A stretch of 15,270 nucleotides of DNA. It comes from Desulfovibrio sp. UBA4079 (lineage in GTDB: Bacteria > Desulfobacterota > Desulfovibrionia > Desulfovibrionales > Desulfovibrionaceae). Shown in pieces: positions 9,785-14,644 of this stretch (its first letter is position 1; each line of letters starts with the position of its first letter). The notes beneath the pieces are model-generated. The model searched no databases. It was not told the DNA's origin and saw only the letters and a list, made by a program, of their open reading frames with translations. The DNA lies in the NCBI GenBank assembly GCA_002382645.1, contig DFYP01000113.1:1-15270 (forward strand), read 5' to 3'. The position numbers were made by a program, and so were the translations under genes.

Positions 9785-10565
9785 GACGCGACGGAATTGC
9801 CGCGAGATGAGGGTAGGGGAACTGACCCCGCTTGGTCAATGGGAAAGGCCGGGCGAGTTTTTCCGGCTGCGGCTGGAGGGCCAGGGCTTCGAGCGCTGGG
9901 AGCCGGGCCAGTTCGTCATGCTCCGGCCCCTGGCCTGGGGCCCGGAGATCCTCTGGGGCCGCCCCTTTTCCATCGCCGGGGCCGACGGGGGCGGGGTCAG
10001 CGTGTTCTTCCAGGTGGTGGGCCGGGGCACGGCCCGGCTGGCCCAGCTCGCCAAAGGCGAGGCCGTGGTGGTCTGGGGCCCCCTGGGCAACGGCTTTGCC
10101 GTGGAGCCCGGGGTTCCGACCCTGCTCCTGGCCGGGGGCGTGGGGCTGGCGCCTTTCCTGGGCTATGCCTCGGCGCATCCGAACCCGGCAAACCTGGACC
10201 TGTTTTTCGCCCACCGTCTGCCCCTGGCCTGCTATCCCTACGCGGACCTGGCCGAGACCCTGCGGGCCGAGGAACTCTGCGAACAGCGGCCCGAGGATTT
10301 GCAAGCCATTATTGAACGCCTTGGGGAGCGCATCGCGGAGCGCGCCAAGAACGGCCTGGTCCTGGCCTGCGGGCCCACGCCGTTTTTGCGCACCGTGCGC
10401 GAGGCGGCGCTCGCCTGCGGGGCCCGGGCCCAGGTCTCCCTGGAGAACCGAATGGCCTGCGGCGTGGGCGCGTGCCTGGGCTGCGTGTCCAAGGACGGCG
10501 CGGGCCACCACGTGCAGGTCTGCACCCAGGGACCGGTGTTCTGGGCCGGCGACGTCCAGATTTAG
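9783..10565 (+). CDS. pyrK: Dihydroorotate dehydrogenase B, electron-transfer subunit
   Basis: PyrK is the FAD and 2Fe-2S subunit that passes electrons from the PyrD flavin to NAD+, completing the type 1B dihydroorotate dehydrogenase. The 260-residue length is normal. The FAD-binding motif RPFSIAG (60-66) and nucleotide-binding segment LLLAGGVGLAPF (114-125) are clear. The Fe-S cysteines are C226, C231 and C234 (ACGVGACLGC) plus C247 near the C-terminus. The ATG at 9783 is chosen because AGAGGA (9771-9776) lies 6 bases upstream and relatives have a comparable N-terminus; an internal ATG at 9807 lacks such a site. The start codon overlaps that of the divergent U32 gene if the latter uses 9784, so any promoter must lie inside the U32 coding region. 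pyrD begins 9 bases downstream. Confidence 0.94.
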   Translation: MTRRNCREMRVGELTPLGQWERPGEFFRLRLEGQGFERWEPGQFVMLRPLAWGPEILWGRPFSIAGADGGGVSVFFQVVGRGTARLAQLAKGEAVVVWGPLGNGFAVEPGVPTLLLAGGVGLAPFLGYASAHPNPANLDLFFAHRLPLACYPYADLAETLRAEELCEQRPEDLQAIIERLGERIAERAKNGLVLACGPTPFLRTVREAALACGARAQVSLENRMACGVGACLGCVSKDGAGHHVQVCTQGPVFWAGDVQI

Positions 10566-10574
10566 GAGGGGACC

Positions 10575-11492
10575 ATGGACATGCGCGTGAACCTGGCGGG
10601 CCTGGTCCTGAAGAATCCCGTGCTCACGGCCTCGGGCACCTTCGGCTTCGGCCTGGAGTTCGAGGACTACGGCGACCTGAAGGAACTCGGCGGCATCGTG
10701 GTCAAGGGCCTGTCGCTCAAGCCCCGGGAGGGCAACCCCATGCCCCGGGTGGCCGAGACGCCCTGCGGCATGCTCAACGCCATCGGCATCCAGAACCCCG
10801 GGGTGGAGGTCTTTCTCCGGGACAAGCTGCCCCGGCTGCCCTGGCGCGAGACCGCGATCATCGCCAACCTCTATGCCTGCGACGTGGCCGAGTTCGGCGA
10901 GCTGGCCGGGGTCCTGGCGGGAGAGCAGGGCGTGGCCGCCCTGGAGGTGAACGTTTCCTGCCCCAACGTGCGCGAGGGCGGCGCGGCCTTTGGCCAGGAC
11001 CCGCTTCAGATCGCCCGGGTCACCGAGGCCGTGAAGCAGCGCGCCGGGAGCAAGCCGGTCATCGTGAAACTTTCGCCCAATGTCACGGACATCGGGGCCT
11101 GCGCCCGGGCGGCCGAGTCCGGCGGCGCGGACGCCATCTCGGCCGTGAACACCCTCCTGGGCATGGCCGTGGACCTGCGCACCCGGCGGCCCCGTCTGGC
11201 CAACGTCCTGGGCGGGCTTTCGGGCCCGGCCATCAAGCCCGTGGCCCTGCGCTGCGTGTTCCAGTGCCTCAAGGCCGTGAAGATCCCGGTCATCGGCCTG
11301 GGCGGCATCAGCTCGGCCGAGGACGCCCTGGAGTTCCTGCTCCTGGGCGCGGCCGCGGTGCAGGTGGGCACGGCCAATTTCCTGCGGCCGGACTTCGCCT
11401 TCCGCCTGGCCGCGGAGCTGCCGGAAGCCCTGGCCGGGCTCGGGGCCGCGGACCTGGATTCCTTCCGGGGCGGTCTGGAACTGCCGGACTGA
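10575..11492 (+). CDS. pyrD: Dihydroorotate dehydrogenase B, catalytic subunit
   Basis: This FMN enzyme oxidises dihydroorotate to orotate, the fourth step of pyrimidine synthesis. In type 1B enzymes electrons leave through PyrK to NAD+, independent of quinones and oxygen. The 305-residue protein is cytoplasmic in character, with no N-terminal membrane helix as in class 2 enzymes. Motifs include NPVLTASGTFGFG (14-26), Lys44 in IVVKGLS, NAIGIQNPG (68-76), the catalytic base Cys129 in EVNVSCPNV (cysteine marks class 1; class 2 has serine), VKLSPNV and the phosphate-binding GLGGISSAEDA. A strong AGGAGGG (10564-10570) overlaps the pyrK stop and lies 4 bases before the ATG. The two genes are clearly cotranscribed. 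No obvious terminator lies between pyrD and the downstream tRNA. Confidence 0.97.
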   Translation: MDMRVNLAGLVLKNPVLTASGTFGFGLEFEDYGDLKELGGIVVKGLSLKPREGNPMPRVAETPCGMLNAIGIQNPGVEVFLRDKLPRLPWRETAIIANLYACDVAEFGELAGVLAGEQGVAALEVNVSCPNVREGGAAFGQDPLQIARVTEAVKQRAGSKPVIVKLSPNVTDIGACARAAESGGADAISAVNTLLGMAVDLRTRRPRLANVLGGLSGPAIKPVALRCVFQCLKAVKIPVIGLGGISSAEDALEFLLLGAAAVQVGTANFLRPDFAFRLAAELPEALAGLGAADLDSFRGGLELPD

Positions 11493-11501
11493 GGTCCGCA
11501 C

Positions 11502-11529
11502 TTGCCTCTGGGTGCAAATTGTATTAGGT
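11502..11529 (+). promoter_or_regulatory. Possible promoter for the tRNA-Ser/4.5S RNA locus
   Basis: The 52-base gap after pyrD becomes less GC-rich and holds TTGCCT (11502-11507) and a TATTAG/TTAGGT stretch (11522-11529). As a sigma70-like pair the spacing is 14-16 bases, shorter than the usual 17. Transcription would start about ten bases before the tRNA. Stable RNA genes are usually strongly and independently transcribed, which makes a promoter here plausible, but the hexamer match is poor and read-through from pyrD is also possible. Confidence 0.3.
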
Positions 11530-11544
11530 AGGCTTTCCTTTCGC

Positions 11545-11635
11545 GGAGAGGTGTCCGAGTTGGCTGAAGGAGCACGCCTGGAAAGTGTGTGTACCTTAAC
11601 GGGTACCGGAGGTTCAAATCCTCTCCTCTCCGCCA
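11545..11635 (+). tRNA. tRNA-Ser (anticodon GGA)
   Basis: A complete class II tRNA of 91 bases including an encoded CCA end. The acceptor stem is GGAGAGG (11545-11551) with CCTCTCC before G-CCA. The D stem is TCC/GGA. The anticodon stem CACGC/GTGTG encloses the loop with GGA at 11580-11582, which reads UCC and UCU serine codons. The long variable arm GTACC/GGTAC (about 11591-11607) is typical of serine tRNAs, and the T arm carries GGTTCAAAT. UCC is common in the neighbouring genes, in keeping with the need for this tRNA. The 4.5S RNA begins 13 bases downstream. Confidence 0.96.
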
Positions 11636-11648
11636 TTTTGATCTTTTA

Positions 11649-11735
11649 GGGAAGCCGGACGGCGGGCGATCTGCGAACCCCGTCAGGTCCGAAAGGAAGC
11701 AGCGGTACCGGTTGACCCCGGGTGTCCGGCTTCCC
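11649..11735 (+). ncRNA. ffs: Signal recognition particle RNA (4.5S RNA)
   Basis: This is the bacterial small SRP RNA, the scaffold that binds Ffh and directs membrane-protein synthesis to FtsY and the Sec translocon. The closing helix is perfect over 12 bases (GGGAAGCCGGAC at 11649-11660 with its complement at 11724-11735). The core has the conserved GTCAGGTCC ... GGAAGCAGC segment (11682-11702), which forms the asymmetric and symmetric loops contacted by the Ffh M domain. The capping tetraloop is GAAA (11691-11694) where E. coli has GGAA; both are GNRA loops. The size of about 87 bases is slightly shorter than the E. coli RNA; exact ends depend on processing. It follows tRNA-Ser by 13 bases and precedes a strong terminator, so the two are probably one transcript. 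Confidence 0.94.
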
Positions 11736-11737
11736 TC

Positions 11738-11775
11738 AAATAAGGGCGCGTTGCACGACTCGCCCTTATTTTTTT
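11738..11775 (+). terminator. Intrinsic terminator of the tRNA-Ser/4.5S RNA unit
   Basis: A perfect 11-base-pair stem (AAATAAGGGCG at 11738-11748 with CGCCCTTATTT at 11761-11771) encloses a 12-base loop and runs straight into a T tract ending at 11775. It begins two bases after the end of the 4.5S helix. It separates the stable-RNA unit from the following protein gene. Confidence 0.9.
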
Positions 11776-11834
11776 CGCCCTTCCTCCACTCCCCGTCCCG
11801 GGCCCCTCTTTTTACCTCTTTTTTCATTTCATGC

Positions 11835-11865
11835 TTGACGCGTGTTATGGAGTTTGAAATTGTAT
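11835..11865 (+). promoter_or_regulatory. Possible promoter region of the DUF4198 gene, with a GCGTGTT direct repeat
   Basis: The 151-base gap between the 4.5S terminator and the DUF4198 gene is unusually T-rich for this window. It contains TTGACG (11835-11840), a good -35 match, with TTGTAT at 11860-11865 as a weak -10 at 19 bases spacing. The heptamer GCGTGTT occurs twice in direct orientation (11840-11846 and 11866-11872), bracketing the putative -10. That could be a regulator site, but no known operator is recognised. The leader to the start codon would be about 55 bases. Confidence 0.35.
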
Positions 11866-11926
11866 GCGTGTTCGTCTGATGTCTTCCGGTTTGTTGTCCG
11901 CATTCACCGAGAGCAGAGGAGAACCC

Positions 11927-12691
11927 ATGAAACGTACTCTTTCCTTCCTGGCGGCCGCTGTCCTGGTGCTGGGCCTGACCGCCACGGCCTGGGCCCACTT
12001 CGGCATGATCATCCCGAGCAAGCCCATGCTGGCCCAGGGCGACAAGTCCGTGGACCTGACCTTGAGCTTCATCCACCCCATGGAACTCCAGGGCATGAAC
12101 ATGGCCAAACCCAAGAGCTTTGCCGTGTACGTGGACGGCAAGCCGCAGGACCTGCTGGGCTCCCTGAGCGAGACCAAAGTCCTGGGTCACCAGGCCTGGA
12201 AGGCCAAGTATGACGTGAAAAAGCCCGGGGTTTACATCTTCGCCGTGGAGCCCCAGCCCTATCCGGAACCGGCCGAGGACAACTACATCGTCCACTACAC
12301 CAAGACCGTGGTGGCCGCCTTTGGCGACGAGGACGGCTGGGACGCCGACCTGGGGCTCAAGGCCGAGATCGTGCCCCTGACCCGTCCGTTCGGCAACTAC
12401 GCGGGCAACGTGTTCCAGGGCCTGGTCAAGTTCAAGGGCAAGCCCGTGCCCGGCTGCATGGTGGAAGTGGAGATGTACAACAAGGACGGCAAGTACGAGG
12501 CCCCCACCGAGTACATGAACACCCAGGTGGTCAAGACCGACGCCAATGGCGTGTTCACCTACGCCTGTCCCAAGGCAGGCTGGTGGGGCTTCGCGGCCCT
12601 GAACACCGACGACGTGAAGATCGAGGGCAAGGAAGTGGAAGTGGGAGCCGTGCTCTGGATCTACATGAACGATTTCAAGACCAAGAAATAG
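11927..12691 (+). CDS. Periplasmic DUF4198 protein, possible nickel/cobalt-uptake accessory
   Basis: The 254-residue protein has a clear signal peptide (positively charged MKR, hydrophobic core, AWA cleavage site after residue 23), so it should be exported. The predicted mature N-terminus is histidine, HFGMIIPS. The sequence then matches the DUF4198 type: a beta-rich first part (SVDLTLSFIHPMELQGMNM, KSFAVYVDGK), a GVYIFAVEPQPYPEPAEDNYIVHYTKT segment, and a C-terminal Ig-like/carrier-type domain (GLVKFKGKPVPGCMVEVEMYNKDG, TDANGVFTYACPKAGWWGF). Members of this family often accompany nickel or cobalt ECF transporters (NikK/CbiK-like), so a role in binding metal in the periplasm is inferred, not shown. 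The ATG at 11927 is preceded by AGAGGAGA (11915-11922). It converges with the His-rich gene across a shared terminator. A periplasmic lipid- or sugar-binding role cannot be excluded. Confidence 0.85.
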   Translation: MKRTLSFLAAAVLVLGLTATAWAHFGMIIPSKPMLAQGDKSVDLTLSFIHPMELQGMNMAKPKSFAVYVDGKPQDLLGSLSETKVLGHQAWKAKYDVKKPGVYIFAVEPQPYPEPAEDNYIVHYTKTVVAAFGDEDGWDADLGLKAEIVPLTRPFGNYAGNVFQGLVKFKGKPVPGCMVEVEMYNKDGKYEAPTEYMNTQVVKTDANGVFTYACPKAGWWGFAALNTDDVKIEGKEVEVGAVLWIYMNDFKTKK

Positions 12692-12708
12692 GCCTCCTTT
12701 CCAATGCG

Positions 12709-12741
12709 ACAAAAAAGCCGGGAATGTCCCGGCTTTTTTGT
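12709..12741. terminator. Bidirectional intrinsic terminator between DUF4198 and His-rich genes
   Basis: A perfect 15-base-pair hairpin (ACAAAAAAGCCGGGA at 12709-12723, loop ATG, complement at 12727-12741) has a G/C-rich top and an A6/T6 base. It therefore presents a hairpin followed by a U run on either strand. It starts 18 bases after the DUF4198 stop and 20 bases from the stop of the convergent His-rich gene, so it can end both transcripts. Confidence 0.92.
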
Positions 12742-12760
12742 TGCGCATGGTCAGCGCGCA

Positions 12761-13045
12761 TCAATCGTGCTTATGCCCGTGCTCATGCTCGTGGGTGTGC
12801 TCGTGCTCGTGGGTGTGTTCATGGGTGTGGCCATCGTGGGTGTGCACATGGGTATGGGCATGACTATGGTCATGGGTGTGCACATGGCTGTGGCCGTCCT
12901 GCCCATGCTCATGCTCATGCGTGTGCTCGGCGTCGGAATGGTCATGGTCATGGGCGTCGCCGTGTTCATGGGCGTGTCCTGTTTCCTTCATCATCTTCTG
13001 ATATTTCGTCTCTTTCTTGGGTCCGCAGCCGCAGTTGTCGCACAT
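12761..13045 (-). CDS. His-rich protein with HypB-like CxxCGC N-terminus (putative nickel-binding)
   Basis: A 94-residue protein in two parts. Residues 1-22 begin MCDNCGCGPKK; the M-C-x-x-C-G-C-G pattern is that of the N-terminal high-affinity nickel site of HypB, the GTPase that loads nickel into hydrogenase. Residues 24-94 are a His-rich tail with 31 histidines, mostly alternating HxH with Glu, Asp, Thr and Gly. Some HypB proteins have a His-rich stretch after this motif, but here the protein stops where the GTPase domain should begin: no P-loop is present. There is no signal peptide, so it is probably cytoplasmic. The start at 13045 is set by AGGAGGGA (13051-13058 on the plus strand) at proper spacing; an ATG 30 bases upstream lacks this. 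It is probably a nickel (or zinc/cobalt) store or chaperone, an inference from composition and motif. That it is a real gene is supported by its ribosome-binding site and terminator. Confidence 0.85.
   Translation of the reverse strand: MCDNCGCGPKKETKYQKMMKETGHAHEHGDAHDHDHSDAEHTHEHEHGQDGHSHVHTHDHSHAHTHVHTHDGHTHEHTHEHEHTHEHEHGHKHD
12764..12976. repeat. Low-complexity imperfect tandem repeat encoding the His-rich tail
   Basis: About 210 bases of imperfect 6-, 12- and 18-base units, seen on the plus strand as GTGCTC, GTGTTC, GTGGGT and CATGGGTGTG blocks and on the coding strand as CAC/CAT alternating with GAG, GAC and ACC. They encode the HxH tail of the minus-strand protein. Both CAC and CAT are used, so the DNA repeat is less regular than the protein repeat, which suggests selection on the protein rather than only recent slippage. 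Confidence 0.8.
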
Positions 13046-13337
13046 GAGAGTCCCTCCTGTTTGCTGATGGAACAACTAAACATTCCAGGTCCAATTTGTC
13101 CAGTGCTCCCTGCCTTGGGCAGGGCGGTTTTGGGTCGGCAGGCCCTTTGTGTAAACGCTCGCACCCACTTTACAAACAGTTCAGAATCGGATAGTTAGCT
13201 CGCGAAGCAAATACCCGCTCGCAGGCAGCTGCGATGCCGGGACGCCACCAGTGAAATGATCGGCTGTGGGGCCGTTTATGTCCGCTGAGCCGAAGCGGAC
13301 CAGGGGAAGAGTCATGCTCGGAGCAAAGGGAGGGATC
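13046..13337. other. Intergenic region between divergent His-rich and FadL genes
   Basis: This 292-base gap is less GC-rich than its surroundings and holds the start signals of both divergent genes. Visible structures are a 7-base-pair hairpin CCCTGCC-TTG-GGCAGGG (13108-13124); an imperfect inverted pair TTTGTGTAAA / TTTACAAA (about 13146-13155 and 13169-13176) that could be an operator; TTTACA (13169-13174) with GATAGT (13190-13195), a weak plus-strand promoter candidate at only 15 bases spacing; and a 7-base-pair hairpin GTCCGCT/AGCGGAC (13280-13300) in the FadL leader. No known riboswitch, tRNA or small gene is recognised. Confidence 0.5.
13075..13102 (-). promoter_or_regulatory. Possible promoter of the His-rich gene
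   Basis: Reading the minus strand, TGGACA (plus 13097-13102; five of six bases of the -35 consensus) is followed after 16 bases by TTTAGT (plus 13075-13080; four of six of the -10 consensus). Initiation near 13068 would give a leader of about 23 bases containing the AGGAGGGA site. A TGGAC-N4-TGGAC direct repeat overlaps the -35 region. The call rests on eye-matched hexamers. Confidence 0.4.
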
Positions 13338-14552
13338 ATGGTACGCTGGAAATGGAGATCGCTGTGTTGTTGCGTGTGGACGCTCACTTGCCTCGCGTTC
13401 GGAGCCGCGACCGCGCACGCTGCGGGCTTTGCCCTCTATGAGTGGAGCGCCCGGGCCAACGGCATGGGCGGGGCGGTGATCGCCTCCCGGACCCCGGACG
13501 CCTCGGCCATCGCGTACAACCCGGCCACCATGACCCAGATCGACTCCGCCTCCATGCTGGCGGGCGCCACGGTCATCACGCCCACGGCGGCCGTGCGGGT
13601 CAGCGGGACGGAGACCCACACGGACGACCAGACCTTTTTCGTGCCCCACGCCTTCTACATGCAGCCCCTGACCGACAAGGTCTGGTTCGGCATCGGCGAG
13701 TTCACCCGCTTCGGCCTGGGCACGGAATACCCCCAGGGCTGGCCGGGCCGGACGAGCCTCTACGACGTGCAGTTCAACACCTATTCGGTGCAGCCCACCA
13801 TGGCCTTCAAGTTCTCCGACGATCTTTCCGTCGGCGTGGGCCTGGAGATCATGAAGGCGGACATCGACATCAAGCGGCAGGTCCTGGGCCTCCAGGACAT
13901 GCACGTGACCACGGACGGCTATTCCATCGGCGGCAACCTCTCCGTGTTCTACAAGATCACCGACGAGTGGGCCGCCGGCTTCGTGGCCCGCACGCCCATG
14001 AAGCTGACGGGCAGCGGCAACGTGGCCTTCAATGCCCCCGGCGCGCCGTTCAACGACGGCAATGTGACCATGAACACCACCCTGCCGGACAGCTACTCCC
14101 TGGGCCTCAGCTACACGCCCAACGAGCAGTGGAGCTTCGAGTTCGACACCATCTTCACCCGCTGGGAACAGTACAAGAAGATGAGCTACGACTTCGACGC
14201 CACGGTCGGCCTGCCGGACACCGACGACATGAAGTACTGGAAGAACGTCTGGCGGTTCCAGTTCGGCGGCGAGTTCAAGGCCACGGACTGGCTGGCCATC
14301 CGCGCGGGCTACATCTGGGACCAGGAGCCCATCCGCAGCGGCCACGAGGACTACATGCTGCCCTCCAACGACCGCCAGCTGGTGACCTCGGGCCTGGGCT
14401 TCACCTGGGACGAGTGGACCCTGGACCTCTCCTACATGTACCTCTGGGCCAAGGACCGCTACGGCGCGCGCATCGGCACCGCGGGCACGAACGCGGACTT
14501 CGTGGACAACCACTGCCATCTCATCGGCACGTCCATCGGCTACACCTTCTAG
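13338..14552 (+). CDS. Outer-membrane protein, FadL/OmpP1/TodX family
   Basis: A 404-residue outer-membrane beta-barrel of the FadL family, which moves long-chain fatty acids or other hydrophobic compounds across the outer membrane. The signal peptide (residues 1 to about 28, cleavage near AHA-AGF) is followed by the family-typical mature start AGFALYEWSARANGMGGAVIA and DASAIAYNPATMTQ (the FadL plug/NPA region, about 55-66). Alternating aromatic strands fill the rest, with repeated features such as YSLGLSYTPNEQWSFEFD and DWLAIRAGYIWDQEPI. The chain ends in IGTSIGYTF, the terminal phenylalanine used for BAM-dependent insertion. The ATG at 13338 follows AAGGGAGGG closely (13326-13334); upstream in-frame ATGs at 13314 and 13266 would spoil the signal peptide. 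In anaerobes such proteins may carry fatty acids or hydrocarbons; the substrate is unknown here. It is transcribed alone, with its own terminator. Confidence 0.92.
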   Translation: MVRWKWRSLCCCVWTLTCLAFGAATAHAAGFALYEWSARANGMGGAVIASRTPDASAIAYNPATMTQIDSASMLAGATVITPTAAVRVSGTETHTDDQTFFVPHAFYMQPLTDKVWFGIGEFTRFGLGTEYPQGWPGRTSLYDVQFNTYSVQPTMAFKFSDDLSVGVGLEIMKADIDIKRQVLGLQDMHVTTDGYSIGGNLSVFYKITDEWAAGFVARTPMKLTGSGNVAFNAPGAPFNDGNVTMNTTLPDSYSLGLSYTPNEQWSFEFDTIFTRWEQYKKMSYDFDATVGLPDTDDMKYWKNVWRFQFGGEFKATDWLAIRAGYIWDQEPIRSGHEDYMLPSNDRQLVTSGLGFTWDEWTLDLSYMYLWAKDRYGARIGTAGTNADFVDNHCHLIGTSIGYTF

Positions 14553-14575
14553 TCTCCATTCCCGAGCGGACAATG

Positions 14576-14606
14576 ACGGGGGGCCCTGGGGCCCCCCGTT
14601 TTCTTT
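14576..14606 (+). terminator. Intrinsic terminator after the FadL-family gene
   Basis: A 10-base-pair, almost pure G/C stem (ACGGGGGGCC at 14576-14585, loop CTGG, complement at 14590-14599) is followed by TTTTCTTT. It begins 24 bases after the stop codon and 39 bases before the next gene, so it insulates the ABC ATPase from the porin gene. Confidence 0.9.
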
Positions 14607-14644
14607 CCCCGGTCCCCGTGCTAGCCAGTCCGCGAGGAGCGCGC

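Noticed and set aside
12764..12976. Repeats resembling a CRISPR array
   Set aside because: Units are short (6-18 bases), imperfect, contiguous and have no unique spacers; they encode a protein tail.
13108..13124. Hairpin CCCTGCC-TTG-GGCAGGG as a terminator
   Set aside because: It lies upstream of both divergent genes and no T run follows directly on either strand; no transcript is expected to end there.
12704..13198. Plus-strand frame that looks like a hydrophobic Val/Met/Gly-rich membrane protein
   Set aside because: It is the antisense reading of the His codon repeats (CAC/CAT read as GTG/ATG). The minus-strand frame has a proper ribosome-binding site, a CxxCGC motif and a terminator.
13225..13260. 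Possible sigma54 promoter (TGGC ... GC) on the minus strand
   Set aside because: The GG to GC spacing and the TTGC element do not fit the -24/-12 rule.
13229..13280. Bases GCCACCAGTG and CGGCTGTGGGG resembling parts of a cobalamin riboswitch
   Set aside because: The conserved B12 box and the ordered core elements are missing, so the likeness is fragmentary.
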